Assembly (NCBI GenBank): GCA_900541685.1
Contig: UQKM01000005.1
Location: 47,816 to 111,815, forward strand
Direction of reading: 5' to 3'
Source: an uncultured Collinsella sp.
GTDB lineage: Bacteria > Actinomycetota > Coriobacteriia > Coriobacteriales > Coriobacteriaceae
Length of the DNA: 64,000 nucleotides
Below are positions 1 through 8,521 of this stretch, one piece after another. The notes below the pieces were generated by a model. The model was not told the DNA's origin and searched no databases. It worked only from the letters and a program-made list of their open reading frames with translations. Made by a program: the position numbers and the translations under genes. How positions within the stretch are numbered: position 1 is the first letter of the stretch; each line of letters opens with the position of its first letter.

Positions 1-1082
1 GCCTGGACGAGACCGGCGGTCACCCCAATCACGTGCGCGTCAACGCCGATAACCCCGAGGATGCCGAGCTCGCGCTCGAGTTTGGTGCCGAGGCCATCGG
101 CCTGTGCCGCACCGAGCATATGTTCCTGGGTGATCGCAAGAACATTATCCAGAGCTTCATCCTGTCCGATGACGAGGCTGTGAAGCAGCAGGCCCTGGCC
201 GATCTGCTCAAGGTCCAGACCGAGGATTTCTTGGCGATGTTCAAGACCATGTCCGGTCGCGATGTGGTCGTTCGCCTGCTCGATCCGCCGCTGCATGAGT
301 TCCTGGATGATCCGCGTGAGCTTGAGGTCGCCATCACCAAGAAGGAGGCCGCCGGCGCCAACGAGGAAGAACTCGCCGCCCTGCGTGCCCGCCTGCGTCG
401 TATCGACGGCATGGTCGAGTCCAACCCCATGCTCGGCTTGCGCGGCGTGCGCCTGTCCGTCGTCTTCGGCGACCTGCCGCTCATGCAGGTCCGTGCCGTG
501 GCAACGGCTGCCGCCCGCCTTATCAAGGAAGGCGTAGACCCGCGTCCCGAGATTATGGTCCCGCTCGTTTCCATCACGGCCGAGCACGTTCAGACCCGCG
601 AGGTCATCGAGCGTGTGATTGCCGAGGTTTCCTCCGAGGAAGGTGTCGAGCTCAACATTCCCGTGGGCACCATGCTCGAGCTGCCGCGCGCTTGCATGGT
701 CGCCGATGAGATCGCGCAGCATGCCGACTTCTTCTGCTTTGGCACCAACGACCTCACGCAGACGACGTTTGGTTTCTCACGTGACGACGCCGAGGCTAAG
801 TTCATCCCGCTGTACATGCACAAGAAGATCTTGAAGGACAACCCCTTCGAGACCATCGACTCGGCGGTACTCGAGCTGGTGCGCATGGCCGTGGTGAAGG
901 GTCGCGCTACCAACCCCGGCATGCACTTTGGCGTGTGCGGTGAGCACGGCGGCGACCCTAAGTCCATCAAGGGCCTGTTCAACGTGGCCGATGTGGACTA
1001 TGTGTCCTGCTCGCCTTACCGCGTGCCCCTGGCGCGTCTGGCTGCCGCTCAGGCCAAGCTCGAGGCCAAGCGCTCCGCTTAA
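1..1082 (+). CDS. ppdK: Pyruvate, phosphate dikinase, C-terminal part (cut by the window edge)
   Basis: This is the C-terminal 359 residues of pyruvate, phosphate dikinase. The reading frame is open from base 3 and continues upstream of the window. The enzyme interconverts pyruvate, ATP and phosphate with PEP, AMP and pyrophosphate. The visible part is the PEP-utiliser TIM barrel, with the family motifs IGLCRTEHMF near its start, FGTNDLTQTTFGFSRDD, and FGVCGEHGGDP, which carries the catalytic cysteine. In fermenting anaerobes PPDK usually works in PEP and pyruvate metabolism. A GC-rich hairpin follows the stop codon, so this gene closes its transcription unit. Confidence 0.95.
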   Translation, partial: LDETGGHPNHVRVNADNPEDAELALEFGAEAIGLCRTEHMFLGDRKNIIQSFILSDDEAVKQQALADLLKVQTEDFLAMFKTMSGRDVVVRLLDPPLHEFLDDPRELEVAITKKEAAGANEEELAALRARLRRIDGMVESNPMLGLRGVRLSVVFGDLPLMQVRAVATAAARLIKEGVDPRPEIMVPLVSITAEHVQTREVIERVIAEVSSEEGVELNIPVGTMLELPRACMVADEIAQHADFFCFGTNDLTQTTFGFSRDDAEAKFIPLYMHKKILKDNPFETIDSAVLELVRMAVVKGRATNPGMHFGVCGEHGGDPKSIKGLFNVADVDYVSCSPYRVPLARLAAAQAKLEAKRSA

Positions 1083-1122
1083 CCGAGTCGCGTTCCATTT
1101 GCGCCTTTAACGCCCCCCTTCG

Positions 1123-1157
1123 CGCCGTCGCGCCCCCTGTGGACGCGGCGGCGTTTT
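1123..1157 (+). terminator. Rho-independent terminator after ppdK
   Basis: CGCCGTCGC (1123-1131) pairs with GCGGCGGCG (1145-1153) over nine bases with one G-U wobble and is followed directly by TTTT. It separates ppdK from the next gene. The 40 bases between this hairpin and the next start show no convincing promoter. Confidence 0.7.
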
Positions 1158-1197
1158 ACGTTGGTCCAATACATTGGCAACTGACGGGAGGACTGCG

Positions 1198-4005
1198 ATG
1201 AAAAACCTCACCAGGTATTTGCAACGAGCGCGTCGGGGAGCACAGATGACCCTGTGCTGGGTGGTCGTTGCGGTCACGGCGCTTTGCGGGATGCCGACAG
1301 CAGGTTTTGCCCTTCAGGATGATTCGCGCGACGAGCTCTATGGCGACGTGGTCAACCCGCTCACCATTACGGTCAACGATCGCGAGTGCACGTTTGTAGA
1401 TATCGATGACGGCAAGCTCGAGGGCCGTACCTCGATGTACGACAACGTCTCGTTCTATACGGCCGCCGTCAAAAAGGTGCTGCCCAACTGGGCATCGCTT
1501 TCCTATAACATCCTTGGCTATGGCGGAGGCGACGACTCCAAGGACTTTTTGTACTGGGACCACGCCGGTAAGGGCTTTGAGAAGGACTTCGGTAAGGGTC
1601 ACTACATCTATCTGTATGATGCGCTTTCGGGCGGCAACGGCGAGCATTCCGACGGCGCCGACAAGTCCATTCAAAGTGGCCTGACGTCGGCGAAAGGTCT
1701 GAACGCGGTCTATGAGCGCCTGACCGAAGATATCGCCGACTGCATCGGCCACAAGCTTACCGGCGAGGATTTTCGTAAATACGTGCCACTCGACGGCCTG
1801 TCGCAAGACACGAGCGAGCAAGACGTGATCTATGCCACCATCGCGTGCGTGGACAAGCTCGGCGGCACCTATCAGTACGATTTCAATGGCTTTGGTATCG
1901 CGTTCTATAACTTTAGAGTTCAGCAGCTCAACAGCGTGAACAAGCTTAACTGTGCGCCCGAGGACGCGCCGGGCTATTCCTTTGTTGATTCTAAGACTGA
2001 GCAGGAGCTCGTTACCTCAGCACTTAACGTCGGCTATGAGGACGCTTCGCAGAGCATCACGCTCGCCCGCGGTACCGAGGAGACGGTCGGCACGAGCACT
2101 TCTGAATCCGCATCGTATTCAAAAGGCGGCTCGTGGGGCGCATCGGTGAGCCTCAAGGAGTCGCTGGGCGTGCCCGGAACGGTGAGCGAGGAGATCGAGA
2201 CCTCGTTTTCGGCCGAAACCACGATGTCACAGTTGTGGGAGGCGAGCAAGACCGAGGAACAGTCGATCACCACAACGGACAATCAGTCGGTCACCGTCAA
2301 TATGACGATTCCGGCGCACACACAGGTCAATAGCAAGCAGACGAGTTCTACCACGACGCTGTCCGAGGACTATGACCAGCCGGTGGGCGTGACGTTTGAC
2401 GTGATCATCTTTAACATGAACGGCGAGTGCTACGACGACAACGCCGCCGTGCAGGAGTTCCATACCGCCGGTTATGATCAGCGCTCGTTCTACACCACCT
2501 TTGGTGATCAGTCGACCGACGCCGTGCAGAACCTGTTCCTGCGCTCAATCGCCCATCGTGGCGACGACGGCTACGATACCACCGCCGGAAACGTCACGAG
2601 CTGGTCGCATCGAACCAACAACCATATGGTGCGCGCCATCGATTGGAATTCGGTCCTGGCCGATCGCGAGGTGCCTTCGCGCAACGGCGGCGCCCCGCGC
2701 ACGTGCAACGTGCTCAATGACATGGCCGCGACCTATCCCATGTCCATTACGGGTTCCAATCTGTCGTTTGAGTCGGTAACGGTCGATACGCAGCTGGGCA
2801 CGCCGCAGCCTATTAAGCCCATCTCCAAGATTCTCGTGTCGCTGCAGACCGATAAGACCCGAAGGCTTACGGTGGGAGAGGAAGACCCCATCTCTTCCTA
2901 TCGCGTACGTGCAAGGGACGAGGACGATGTTGACTACTACGGCTTTGTGAAGTCGTCGGGTGACTGGCGCGTGGTGGACAAGAAGGGCAAGGAGTGCAAG
3001 TCTGACGTCATCGAGATCCAGACCGACCCTGTCACCCACGAGCAAGTCGTGGTGGGTAAAAAGGCCGGCACCGCCTACGTAAAGTACTTTATCCCCGAGG
3101 ACACCTATGTGGACGTGAACGGGCATGTCTCGACCAATGATGAGATCGACGCCGCGGCCTACAAATATAAGGTAAGCGACGTTGCGCCCGAGCCGTTTAA
3201 CGGCAGCATCAAACTCGAGGGCTCGGCGCAGACCGTCGTCGGCGTCGAGGAAAACCTCAACGGAATCGAAGGCCTGACGGCTACGGTCTATGACACGACG
3301 GGCAAGGAAGTCGATAGAGTCTGCAGCTGGGAGGCCCAGGAGCTCGAGAGCAAGGGCATTTCGGTCGCGACAGACGGCACGATGACCATCTCGCAACCGG
3401 GCACCTTCCATGTTCGCGCCTTTATTGACGGCGTGTATTCCGATTGGGCCGAGGTCATCGCTGCACCCGCACCGGTCGACCCGATGACGACCGTGGTCGA
3501 GACACCGGTGAGCGTTACATCCCTTTCTTCGGGGGATTCTTCGGCAACGATGGATAGCACGGCTCATTCCCAGGGAGAGCAGGCAGCTTCCGATGCGAAC
3601 GCGGCCGAGTCAGCTCCGGCGAGCGACGATGCCACTGCATTGACTGATGGCACCGCGCCTGCTGCCGCGAAGGATGCCTCGTCGATTCCTACGGGCCTCG
3701 TTACCGTTTTGACCGATATCTGCCGCTACGGCATCGATCACGGCCTCATCAGCACATCAAACAAGGAGGAGATGACCAAGCAGGACTTCGACATCTTAGG
3801 CATCCTGTACCTGATGGCGGACAGCCAGGACCTAGTGCCCCAAGACGCCGAGGACGCGATGAACGAATGGGCCCATGACAACTATAATGACGAAGAACTT
3901 GTCACCTGGAAGCAGCATGCGCTTTCGGTGCTGCTCGAATACGGCTATATCGCGCCCGGAACGACCGTGACGACGCCGTCGACTGATGCTGCGGACGGCG
4001 CATAA
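1198..4005 (+). CDS. Large secreted protein with aerolysin-like beta-pore-forming core and Ig-like repeats
   Basis: This is a 935-residue protein. ATG 1198 is chosen because GGGAGGA lies 5 nt upstream; a TTG at 1174 has no ribosome binding site. Residues 1-40 look like a signal peptide: an Arg-rich start, a hydrophobic core, then AGFALQDD. Residues 40-280 are unrecognised. Residues 280-410 resemble the aerolysin/ETX-MTX2 fold: a Ser/Thr-rich amphipathic stretch (STSESASYSKGGSWGASVSL), then a Gly/Val segment, a second Ser/Thr/Glu stretch, and TIPAHTQVN (residues 370-378), which matches the (V/I)PAHTKV signature strand of aerolysins. Two beta-rich Ig-like segments follow (about 542-650 and 664-755), then an Ala/Ser/Thr linker and a roughly 110-residue acidic helical C-terminus. 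No LPXTG anchor was seen. I infer a secreted pore former or adhesin. The fold assignment rests on pattern only. Confidence 0.65.
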   Translation: MKNLTRYLQRARRGAQMTLCWVVVAVTALCGMPTAGFALQDDSRDELYGDVVNPLTITVNDRECTFVDIDDGKLEGRTSMYDNVSFYTAAVKKVLPNWASLSYNILGYGGGDDSKDFLYWDHAGKGFEKDFGKGHYIYLYDALSGGNGEHSDGADKSIQSGLTSAKGLNAVYERLTEDIADCIGHKLTGEDFRKYVPLDGLSQDTSEQDVIYATIACVDKLGGTYQYDFNGFGIAFYNFRVQQLNSVNKLNCAPEDAPGYSFVDSKTEQELVTSALNVGYEDASQSITLARGTEETVGTSTSESASYSKGGSWGASVSLKESLGVPGTVSEEIETSFSAETTMSQLWEASKTEEQSITTTDNQSVTVNMTIPAHTQVNSKQTSSTTTLSEDYDQPVGVTFDVIIFNMNGECYDDNAAVQEFHTAGYDQRSFYTTFGDQSTDAVQNLFLRSIAHRGDDGYDTTAGNVTSWSHRTNNHMVRAIDWNSVLADREVPSRNGGAPRTCNVLNDMAATYPMSITGSNLSFESVTVDTQLGTPQPIKPISKILVSLQTDKTRRLTVGEEDPISSYRVRARDEDDVDYYGFVKSSGDWRVVDKKGKECKSDVIEIQTDPVTHEQVVVGKKAGTAYVKYFIPEDTYVDVNGHVSTNDEIDAAAYKYKVSDVAPEPFNGSIKLEGSAQTVVGVEENLNGIEGLTATVYDTTGKEVDRVCSWEAQELESKGISVATDGTMTISQPGTFHVRAFIDGVYSDWAEVIAAPAPVDPMTTVVETPVSVTSLSSGDSSATMDSTAHSQGEQAASDANAAESAPASDDATALTDGTAPAAAKDASSIPTGLVTVLTDICRYGIDHGLISTSNKEEMTKQDFDILGILYLMADSQDLVPQDAEDAMNEWAHDNYNDEELVTWKQHALSVLLEYGYIAPGTTVTTPSTDAADGA

Positions 4006-4056
4006 GTGCAGAAAGAGTGCGTGTTTTTGTCTTTTTGCGCACGGGCAAAATAGTTC

Positions 4057-4084
4057 TTGCAGCCAAGGTCGTGGCGTGTATACT
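4057..4084 (+). promoter_or_regulatory. Sigma-70-type promoter of rplS
   Basis: TTGCAG (4057-4062), a 16-nt spacer and TATACT (4079-4084) form a near-consensus promoter. The transcript would start near 4091 and give a leader of about 60 nt ahead of rplS. Confidence 0.7.
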
Positions 4085-4153
4085 CGAATACGTTTGTTCA
4101 ACTACGTGCCGGCCAAGGTGGTACGGCACCTCTAGAAGAGTAAGGAATTGCAC

Positions 4154-4495
4154 ATGGATTACATCCGCGCAATCGAGCGTCAGCAGATCCGCGAGGACAT
4201 CCCGCAGGTCCGCGTTGCCGACAACGTCAAGGTTCACTACCGCATTAAGGAAGGCGACCGCGAGCGCATCCAGGTTTTCCAGGGTGACGTCATCCGCATG
4301 GCCGGCGCCGGTGCCCGTGAGACCTTCACCGTCCGCAAGATTTCCTTCGGTGTCGGTGTTGAGCGTACCTTCCCGCTTCACAGCCCCAAGATCGCCAAGC
4401 TCGAGGTCGTCCGTCATGGTCGCGTCCGTCGCGCCAAGCTGTACTACCTCCGCGACAAGGTGGGCAAGGCTGCTCGCATCCCCGAGAAGCGCTAA
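4154..4495 (+). CDS. rplS: 50S ribosomal protein L19
   Basis: This 113-residue protein is L19, a large-subunit protein at the 30S-50S interface. The diagnostic stretch is FQGDVIRMAGAGARETFTVRK followed by GVGVERTFPLHSP, and the protein ends in a basic RRAKLYYLRDKVGKAARI segment. Its length is normal for the family. ATG 4154 is chosen because AAGGAA lies about 7 nt upstream; an in-frame TTG at 4148 is too close to that site. The gene has its own promoter and a strong terminator, so it forms a single-gene unit. Confidence 0.98.
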   Translation: MDYIRAIERQQIREDIPQVRVADNVKVHYRIKEGDRERIQVFQGDVIRMAGAGARETFTVRKISFGVGVERTFPLHSPKIAKLEVVRHGRVRRAKLYYLRDKVGKAARIPEKR

Positions 4496-4529
4496 GAAGA
4501 TCGCAGCGTCTGTCCACTCGTTTGGACAA

Positions 4530-4559
4530 AAGGGTCACCTTCGGGTGGCCCTTCTTTTT
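4530..4559 (+). terminator. Rho-independent terminator after rplS
   Basis: A ten-base stem (AAGGGTCACC with GGTGGCCCTT, one G-U pair) closes a TTCG tetraloop and is followed by CTTTTTA. Confidence 0.9.
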
Positions 4560-4588
4560 ATCTGATTTGCATGCAAGGAGGCCCCGAT

Positions 4589-5377
4589 ATGGCCAACATG
4601 ACGAGCTCGGTTTCGGCATCGCAGGTTGCCGGTGAGCTGGCGAGCGCTACGTTTGAGGAGATTCCCGCCCTCGTGGAACATTATCGTGAGGATCCGCGCC
4701 AGCAGGTGATCAAGGCTTGCGAGCGTGCCCTTAAGCGCCATGCCAAGGAACTTGCCGAGCGCGAGCGCGTCAACGGTATGTACGAGCTGATGCACGAGCT
4801 CGGTGGGGATGGCGTGGTCGTGGGCGTCGACGAGGTGGGTCGCGGCTCGGTGGCCGGTCCTTTAACGGTGTGCGCCGTGTGCCTTCCCATGGAACCGCGC
4901 GTCTGGGGCATCAACGATTCCAAAAGGCTCACGCCGGCGCGCCGCGAGCTGCTCTCGGTGAAGATTGCCGAGGTCGCGACGGCGATTGGTTTTTGCCACA
5001 TCGCGCCTGCGGATATCGATGATATGGGCATGGCCCGCGCCATCCGCGCTGCCGTTGCCGGCGCCGTAGCCGATACGGGGCTCGAGCCCGATTGCGTGCT
5101 TATGGACGGTAACCCCTTGGGTGCCGTTCCCAACGAGCGCGACGTGGTGAAGGGCGATGCCAAAATCGCCTGTATCGCCGCGGCGTCCATCATGGCCAAG
5201 GTCACACGTGACGAGATGATGGTCGAGTACGACGCCGAGTATCCCGAGTATCACTTGGCCGAGTCGAAGGGCTACGCAAGCCCCGAGCACATTGAGGCGA
5301 TTCGCAAACACGGACTTTGTCCGCTGCATCGTGTGAGCTATTGCGGAAACTTTCTGCAGACTGAGCGCCTTTTCTAG
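4589..5377 (+). CDS. rnhB: Ribonuclease HII
   Basis: This 262-residue RNase HII cleaves RNA in RNA-DNA hybrids and at single ribonucleotides misincorporated in DNA. GVDEVGRGSVAGP supplies Asp81 and Glu82. Asp173 (LMDGNPLG) and Asp208 (KVTRDEMM) complete the four acidic metal ligands. The C-terminal SKGYASPEHIEAI and GLCPLHRVSY blocks are typical. ATG 4589 follows AAGGAGG at the usual spacing. An N-terminal extension of about 70 residues precedes the catalytic domain, longer than in the E. coli enzyme but seen in many Gram-positive bacteria. A long hairpin at 5427 ends the unit. Confidence 0.95.
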   Translation: MANMTSSVSASQVAGELASATFEEIPALVEHYREDPRQQVIKACERALKRHAKELAERERVNGMYELMHELGGDGVVVGVDEVGRGSVAGPLTVCAVCLPMEPRVWGINDSKRLTPARRELLSVKIAEVATAIGFCHIAPADIDDMGMARAIRAAVAGAVADTGLEPDCVLMDGNPLGAVPNERDVVKGDAKIACIAAASIMAKVTRDEMMVEYDAEYPEYHLAESKGYASPEHIEAIRKHGLCPLHRVSYCGNFLQTERLF

Positions 5378-5380
5378 GTC

Positions 5381-5406
5381 AATTGTGGAGACGGGGACCT
5401 CTGGCG
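5381..5406. repeat. Short dispersed sequence block, copy 1
   Basis: This 26-nt block matches 63512-63537 at 21 of 26 positions; both contain AATTGTG and GGGACCTC. Both copies directly follow the end of a transcription unit and lie 95-99 nt before the first TTTGG repeat of a candidate competence operator. Function unknown. Confidence 0.35.
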
Positions 5407-5426
5407 TTTTATTAACCTGCTGGTAG

Positions 5427-5468
5427 CGGGCCGTGTGCAACGTGATTGTTGCGTACGGCCCGTTATTT
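5427..5468 (+). terminator. Rho-independent terminator after rnhB
   Basis: A 15-base stem (5427-5441 with 5448-5462, two G-U pairs) closes a six-base loop and is followed by TTATTT. It insulates rnhB from the yraN-comM-dprA operon, whose upstream repeats begin in the T tract. Confidence 0.85.
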
Positions 5469-5497
5469 GTCGGCATTTGGTCAGCTTTTGGTTTGTT
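5466..5497. promoter_or_regulatory. Candidate competence operator, site 1 (11-bp direct repeats upstream of yraN-comM-dprA)
   Basis: TTTGG occurs at 5476 and 5487, exactly 11 bp apart, within TTTGGTCAGCTTTTGGTTTG. A weaker TTTGT lies at 5466. The same 20 bases occur at 34844 before comEA-comEC, and a four-repeat version lies at 63611 before recA. Repeats of about 7 bp with 4-bp spacers at one helical turn are typical of OmpR/PhoB-type response regulator sites. The binder is unknown. No good -10 element was found between this site and yraN. Confidence 0.6.
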
Positions 5498-5566
5498 TCC
5501 GGTACTTACCCGCATGAAAGGTGCCCTCATCATCGGGGCAATGCAGTGTGCGGGAAAGGAGACCCC

Positions 5567-6052
5567 ATGTGTGCCGCAAGCAAAAAGAGCAAGACGCAGC
5601 AACTCAAGGAGCGCTGGGAAGACGGCGAGCTCGACTGCGGAGCGATTACGCCCGAGTTTATCAAGGGGCTCAGTCCCCGCGAGCTCGGCATGCTGGGCGA
5701 GCTGATCACCATCGACTACTTTAACGAGCGTGGATACACCTTGTTGGAGCAGGGTTATCGTTGTATTGAGGGCGAAGCCGATCTGGTGCTGCTCGATGAG
5801 CTCGACGATGTCGTGGTGATGGCCGAGGTCAAGACGAGACGCGTCGCCCTGGATTGCACCACGCGGGTCTTTCCCGAGGAGGCCGTGGACGCCCAAAAGC
5901 AGCGTCGGTATCGCCGTATCGCAAGTTGCTATCTCATGGAGCACTATCCGCTCAGGTCGATTCGCTTCGATGCCGTGGGCGTCACCATCCGCGGCGGGCA
6001 TATCGCCGAGATCGAGCACCAGTACAATGCGTTCGATTGGCAGGTGTCGTGA
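5567..6052 (+). CDS. yraN: UPF0102 (YraN) family endonuclease-like protein
   Basis: This 161-residue member of the YraN/UPF0102 family has a predicted nuclease fold related to Holliday-junction resolvases. The family pattern LGMLGELITIDYFNERGY is followed by EGEADLVLLDELDDVVVMAEVKTR, which supplies the restriction-like E-x-D...E-x-K set. An N-terminal tail of about 40 residues precedes it. ATG 5567 follows GGAAAGGAG. The stop overlaps the comM start in ATGA, indicating translational coupling. The yraN-comM-dprA order is common in bacteria and suggests a role in DNA processing. It is first in the operon behind site 1 of the TTTGG repeat. Confidence 0.85.
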   Translation: MCAASKKSKTQQLKERWEDGELDCGAITPEFIKGLSPRELGMLGELITIDYFNERGYTLLEQGYRCIEGEADLVLLDELDDVVVMAEVKTRRVALDCTTRVFPEEAVDAQKQRRYRRIASCYLMEHYPLRSIRFDAVGVTIRGGHIAEIEHQYNAFDWQVS

Positions 6053-7575
6053 TGGCGTTCGAGACGTTTGCCGTACACGCGGCCTGTATCCGCGGCGTCG
6101 AGGCAATTCCCGTCACCGTCGAGGTCTCGCTTGCCGGTGGCGTTCCGGGCATCCAGATGCTCGGCATTCCGAGTATGGAGGTGATGGAGTCGCGCGGGCG
6201 TATCCGGTGCGCCATGCGCTCGGCCGGCTTCGAGATCCCTCGGTCTGGCATTACCGTCAACCTGGCACCCGGCGATATTCGTAAAACTGGCAGCGGTTTT
6301 GACCTGCCGATTGCCATCGCGGTTCTGGCGGCCGATGGGCAGATTCCCCGTGACAACCTCGATCGCTGCCTTATCGCAGGTGAGCTTGGTCTGGACGGCA
6401 CCGTGCTGCCCGTTAAGGGCGAGGTGGCGTTTCAGCTGTTGGCGCGCGATATGGGGCTTTCCTTTATCGCCGGTAGATCCGATCAGCATGTCCCGCTTGC
6501 GGGCGTTGACTGCGGGTTTATCGACCATCTATCTCAGCTTGCCCACGGCATGGGGGATGCCGCACGGCATTATCTGGATTCTGAAGTGCTCGAGGCGGCC
6601 TTTGATCCCGAGCTCGATTATGCCGACGTTCTGGGGCAGGAGGTCGCCAAACGTGGCATGGCGCTTGCGGCCGCCGGCGAGCTCGGCCTGCTCATGATCG
6701 GCTCGCCCGGTTCGGGCAAGACCATGCTTGCGCGGCGCATGACGGGCATTTTGCCCGAGCTTTCTCTCGAGGATCAGCAAGAGGCACTGTGCATCCATTC
6801 GGTCTTGGGCGAGAACATCGATGGACTGCTTGCGGGGCATCGCCCCTTCCGCAGCCCGCATCACAGCATTTCGACCGCGGGACTCATCGGCGGCGGGCGC
6901 CCTGTGCATCCGGGCGAAATAAGCCTGGCTCATGGCGGCGTGCTCTTTTTGGACGAGCTCGCCGAGTTTCCCACCGGCGTGCTGCAGACGCTGCGTCAGC
7001 CCATCGAGCGCGGTTACGTGAGGATCGTGCGCGTCGACGGGGCCTTTACGTTCCCGTCGCGCTTTCAGCTGCTGGCCGCGAGCAATCCCTGCCCCTGTGG
7101 GTTTTTGGGCGATCGCGAAGTACCGTGTCGCTGTTCCGCGTCGATGGTCGAGCGCTACCGGGGCAAGTTGCGCGGTCCATTGGCTGACCGTATCGACATG
7201 ATGATCGATGTGTCCCGCCCCGATCCCCAGGTGATCATTGAGGGCGCGGAGGGTATGTCATCGGCCGAGCTGCGCGATTATGTCGTGCGAGGGCGCGCCT
7301 TTCGCGCCTGGCGTGAATCCCGTATGGACGATGCGGGCTCCGAGGCCGAGGAAGATGAGTCGCGGTCCATTGACGGTGTCGTTTCGACCTTTGGGCTTGA
7401 TGAGGCCGCCGAGAAATGCGTGCTTGGCCTGTCGAAGCGCACGCATCTCACGGGCCGCGGCATCGTGCGCCTGGTACGCATCGCGCGCACGATCGCCGAT
7501 GTTGCCGAAAGCGAGCGAGTAACTCAAGACCACGTGCTCGAAGCGGCGATGTACCAGGGGAGGAGGGACCAGTAA
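6052..7575 (+). CDS. comM: ComM/YifB-family Mg-chelatase-like AAA+ ATPase
   Basis: This 507-residue protein belongs to the ComM (YifB) family. In Vibrio and Haemophilus ComM is a hexameric helicase that promotes branch migration during natural transformation. The N-terminal LonC-like domain (1-180) contains TVNLAPGDIRKTGSGFDLPIA. The AAA+ core has Walker A GSPGSGKT (217-224), the family signature PFRSPHHSIS, and Walker B VLFLDE with Asp301. A four-cysteine cluster (CPCGFLGDREVPCRC) matches the usual zinc-like site. It overlaps yraN by ATGA and dprA by TAATG. The context of dprA and the upstream repeats supports a transformation role. Confidence 0.93.
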   Translation: MAFETFAVHAACIRGVEAIPVTVEVSLAGGVPGIQMLGIPSMEVMESRGRIRCAMRSAGFEIPRSGITVNLAPGDIRKTGSGFDLPIAIAVLAADGQIPRDNLDRCLIAGELGLDGTVLPVKGEVAFQLLARDMGLSFIAGRSDQHVPLAGVDCGFIDHLSQLAHGMGDAARHYLDSEVLEAAFDPELDYADVLGQEVAKRGMALAAAGELGLLMIGSPGSGKTMLARRMTGILPELSLEDQQEALCIHSVLGENIDGLLAGHRPFRSPHHSISTAGLIGGGRPVHPGEISLAHGGVLFLDELAEFPTGVLQTLRQPIERGYVRIVRVDGAFTFPSRFQLLAASNPCPCGFLGDREVPCRCSASMVERYRGKLRGPLADRIDMMIDVSRPDPQVIIEGAEGMSSAELRDYVVRGRAFRAWRESRMDDAGSEAEEDESRSIDGVVSTFGLDEAAEKCVLGLSKRTHLTGRGIVRLVRIARTIADVAESERVTQDHVLEAAMYQGRRDQ

Positions 7576-8507
7576 TGCCCGGTGAGACTTTTGAATTGCA
7601 TCCCGGTGATGCGTTGTATCCAGATACGGTTTTGGAGCTCTCTGATGTACCCCAGACGCTCTATGTGCGCGGCAACCCCGAGGTGCTTTCGACGCCCGCG
7701 CTCTCCATCATCGGCGCGCGCAAGGCCTCGCCGTACGGTCTCGCCGTGGCGGAACTTGCGGCCAAGGTGGCGGTTGAGGCGGGGGTGACGGTGGTCTCGG
7801 GCGGTGCGGTCGGCTGCGACCAGGCGTCGGGCTGGGCTGCGGTCAACGCCGGGGGCAAGCATGTCGTGGTACTGGGGACCGGCGCCGATGTTGTGTATCC
7901 GCGCTCGAGCGCCGGCCTCATCACGCGCACACTCGATACGGGCGGCGCGGTCGTTTCGATTTCGCCGTGGGGTATGGGACCGCGTAAGTTCGCCTTTCCG
8001 CGGCGCAATCGCGTTATCGCCGCCTTGTCGCAGGCGCTCTTTGTTTCCGAGGCGGGCATGCCCTCGGGTACGTTCTCCACGGCGGAGGCCGCTATGGACC
8101 TGGGACGAGAGCTCCTTGCAGTGCCGGGCTCTATCCTTTCGCCCGAGTCGCGCGGGACCAACTACCTCATCGCTAACGGAGCCTGCTGCATTATCGACGA
8201 GGAATCAATCGAGATGGCCATCTCGCGCATCTACGGCACGCTGCGCTACTCGCGTCCCGATGCACCCGGCATCGCCGATCTGGACCCCACACAGCAGGCC
8301 GTGATGCACGCGCTTATCGCCTCGCCGCTCAAGGTCGACGACATTGCCGCGCTCGTCTCGCTTGATGCTGTCGGCGTGCTCAAGCTCTTGGGCTCGCTCG
8401 AGCTCGAGGGCCTTATCGAGCGCATGATGGATGGAAGGTATGCGCCCTCGAAGTTTGCGCTTCACGCCCAGACTCCCTTCGGTCACAATGGAAAGCGTGT
8501 CAATTAG
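7575..8507 (+). CDS. dprA: DNA-processing protein DprA (Smf)
   Basis: DprA loads RecA onto incoming single-stranded DNA during natural transformation. This 310-residue copy has the Rossmann-like core: LSIIGARKASPYG, VSGGAVGCDQASGWAA, VVLGTGADVVYP, FAFPRRNRVIAALSQALFVSEA and the PGSILSPESRGTNYLI block. A winged-helix C-terminal domain follows (about 235-300). The N-terminal SAM domain found in some DprA proteins is missing, so it is a shorter form. ATG 7575 overlaps the comM stop and follows AGGAGGG. recA, comEA and comEC in this same window share a candidate operator with this operon. Confidence 0.95.
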   Translation: MPGETFELHPGDALYPDTVLELSDVPQTLYVRGNPEVLSTPALSIIGARKASPYGLAVAELAAKVAVEAGVTVVSGGAVGCDQASGWAAVNAGGKHVVVLGTGADVVYPRSSAGLITRTLDTGGAVVSISPWGMGPRKFAFPRRNRVIAALSQALFVSEAGMPSGTFSTAEAAMDLGRELLAVPGSILSPESRGTNYLIANGACCIIDEESIEMAISRIYGTLRYSRPDAPGIADLDPTQQAVMHALIASPLKVDDIAALVSLDAVGVLKLLGSLELEGLIERMMDGRYAPSKFALHAQTPFGHNGKRVN

Positions 8508-8521
8508 AAAGGTGTTTGCAG

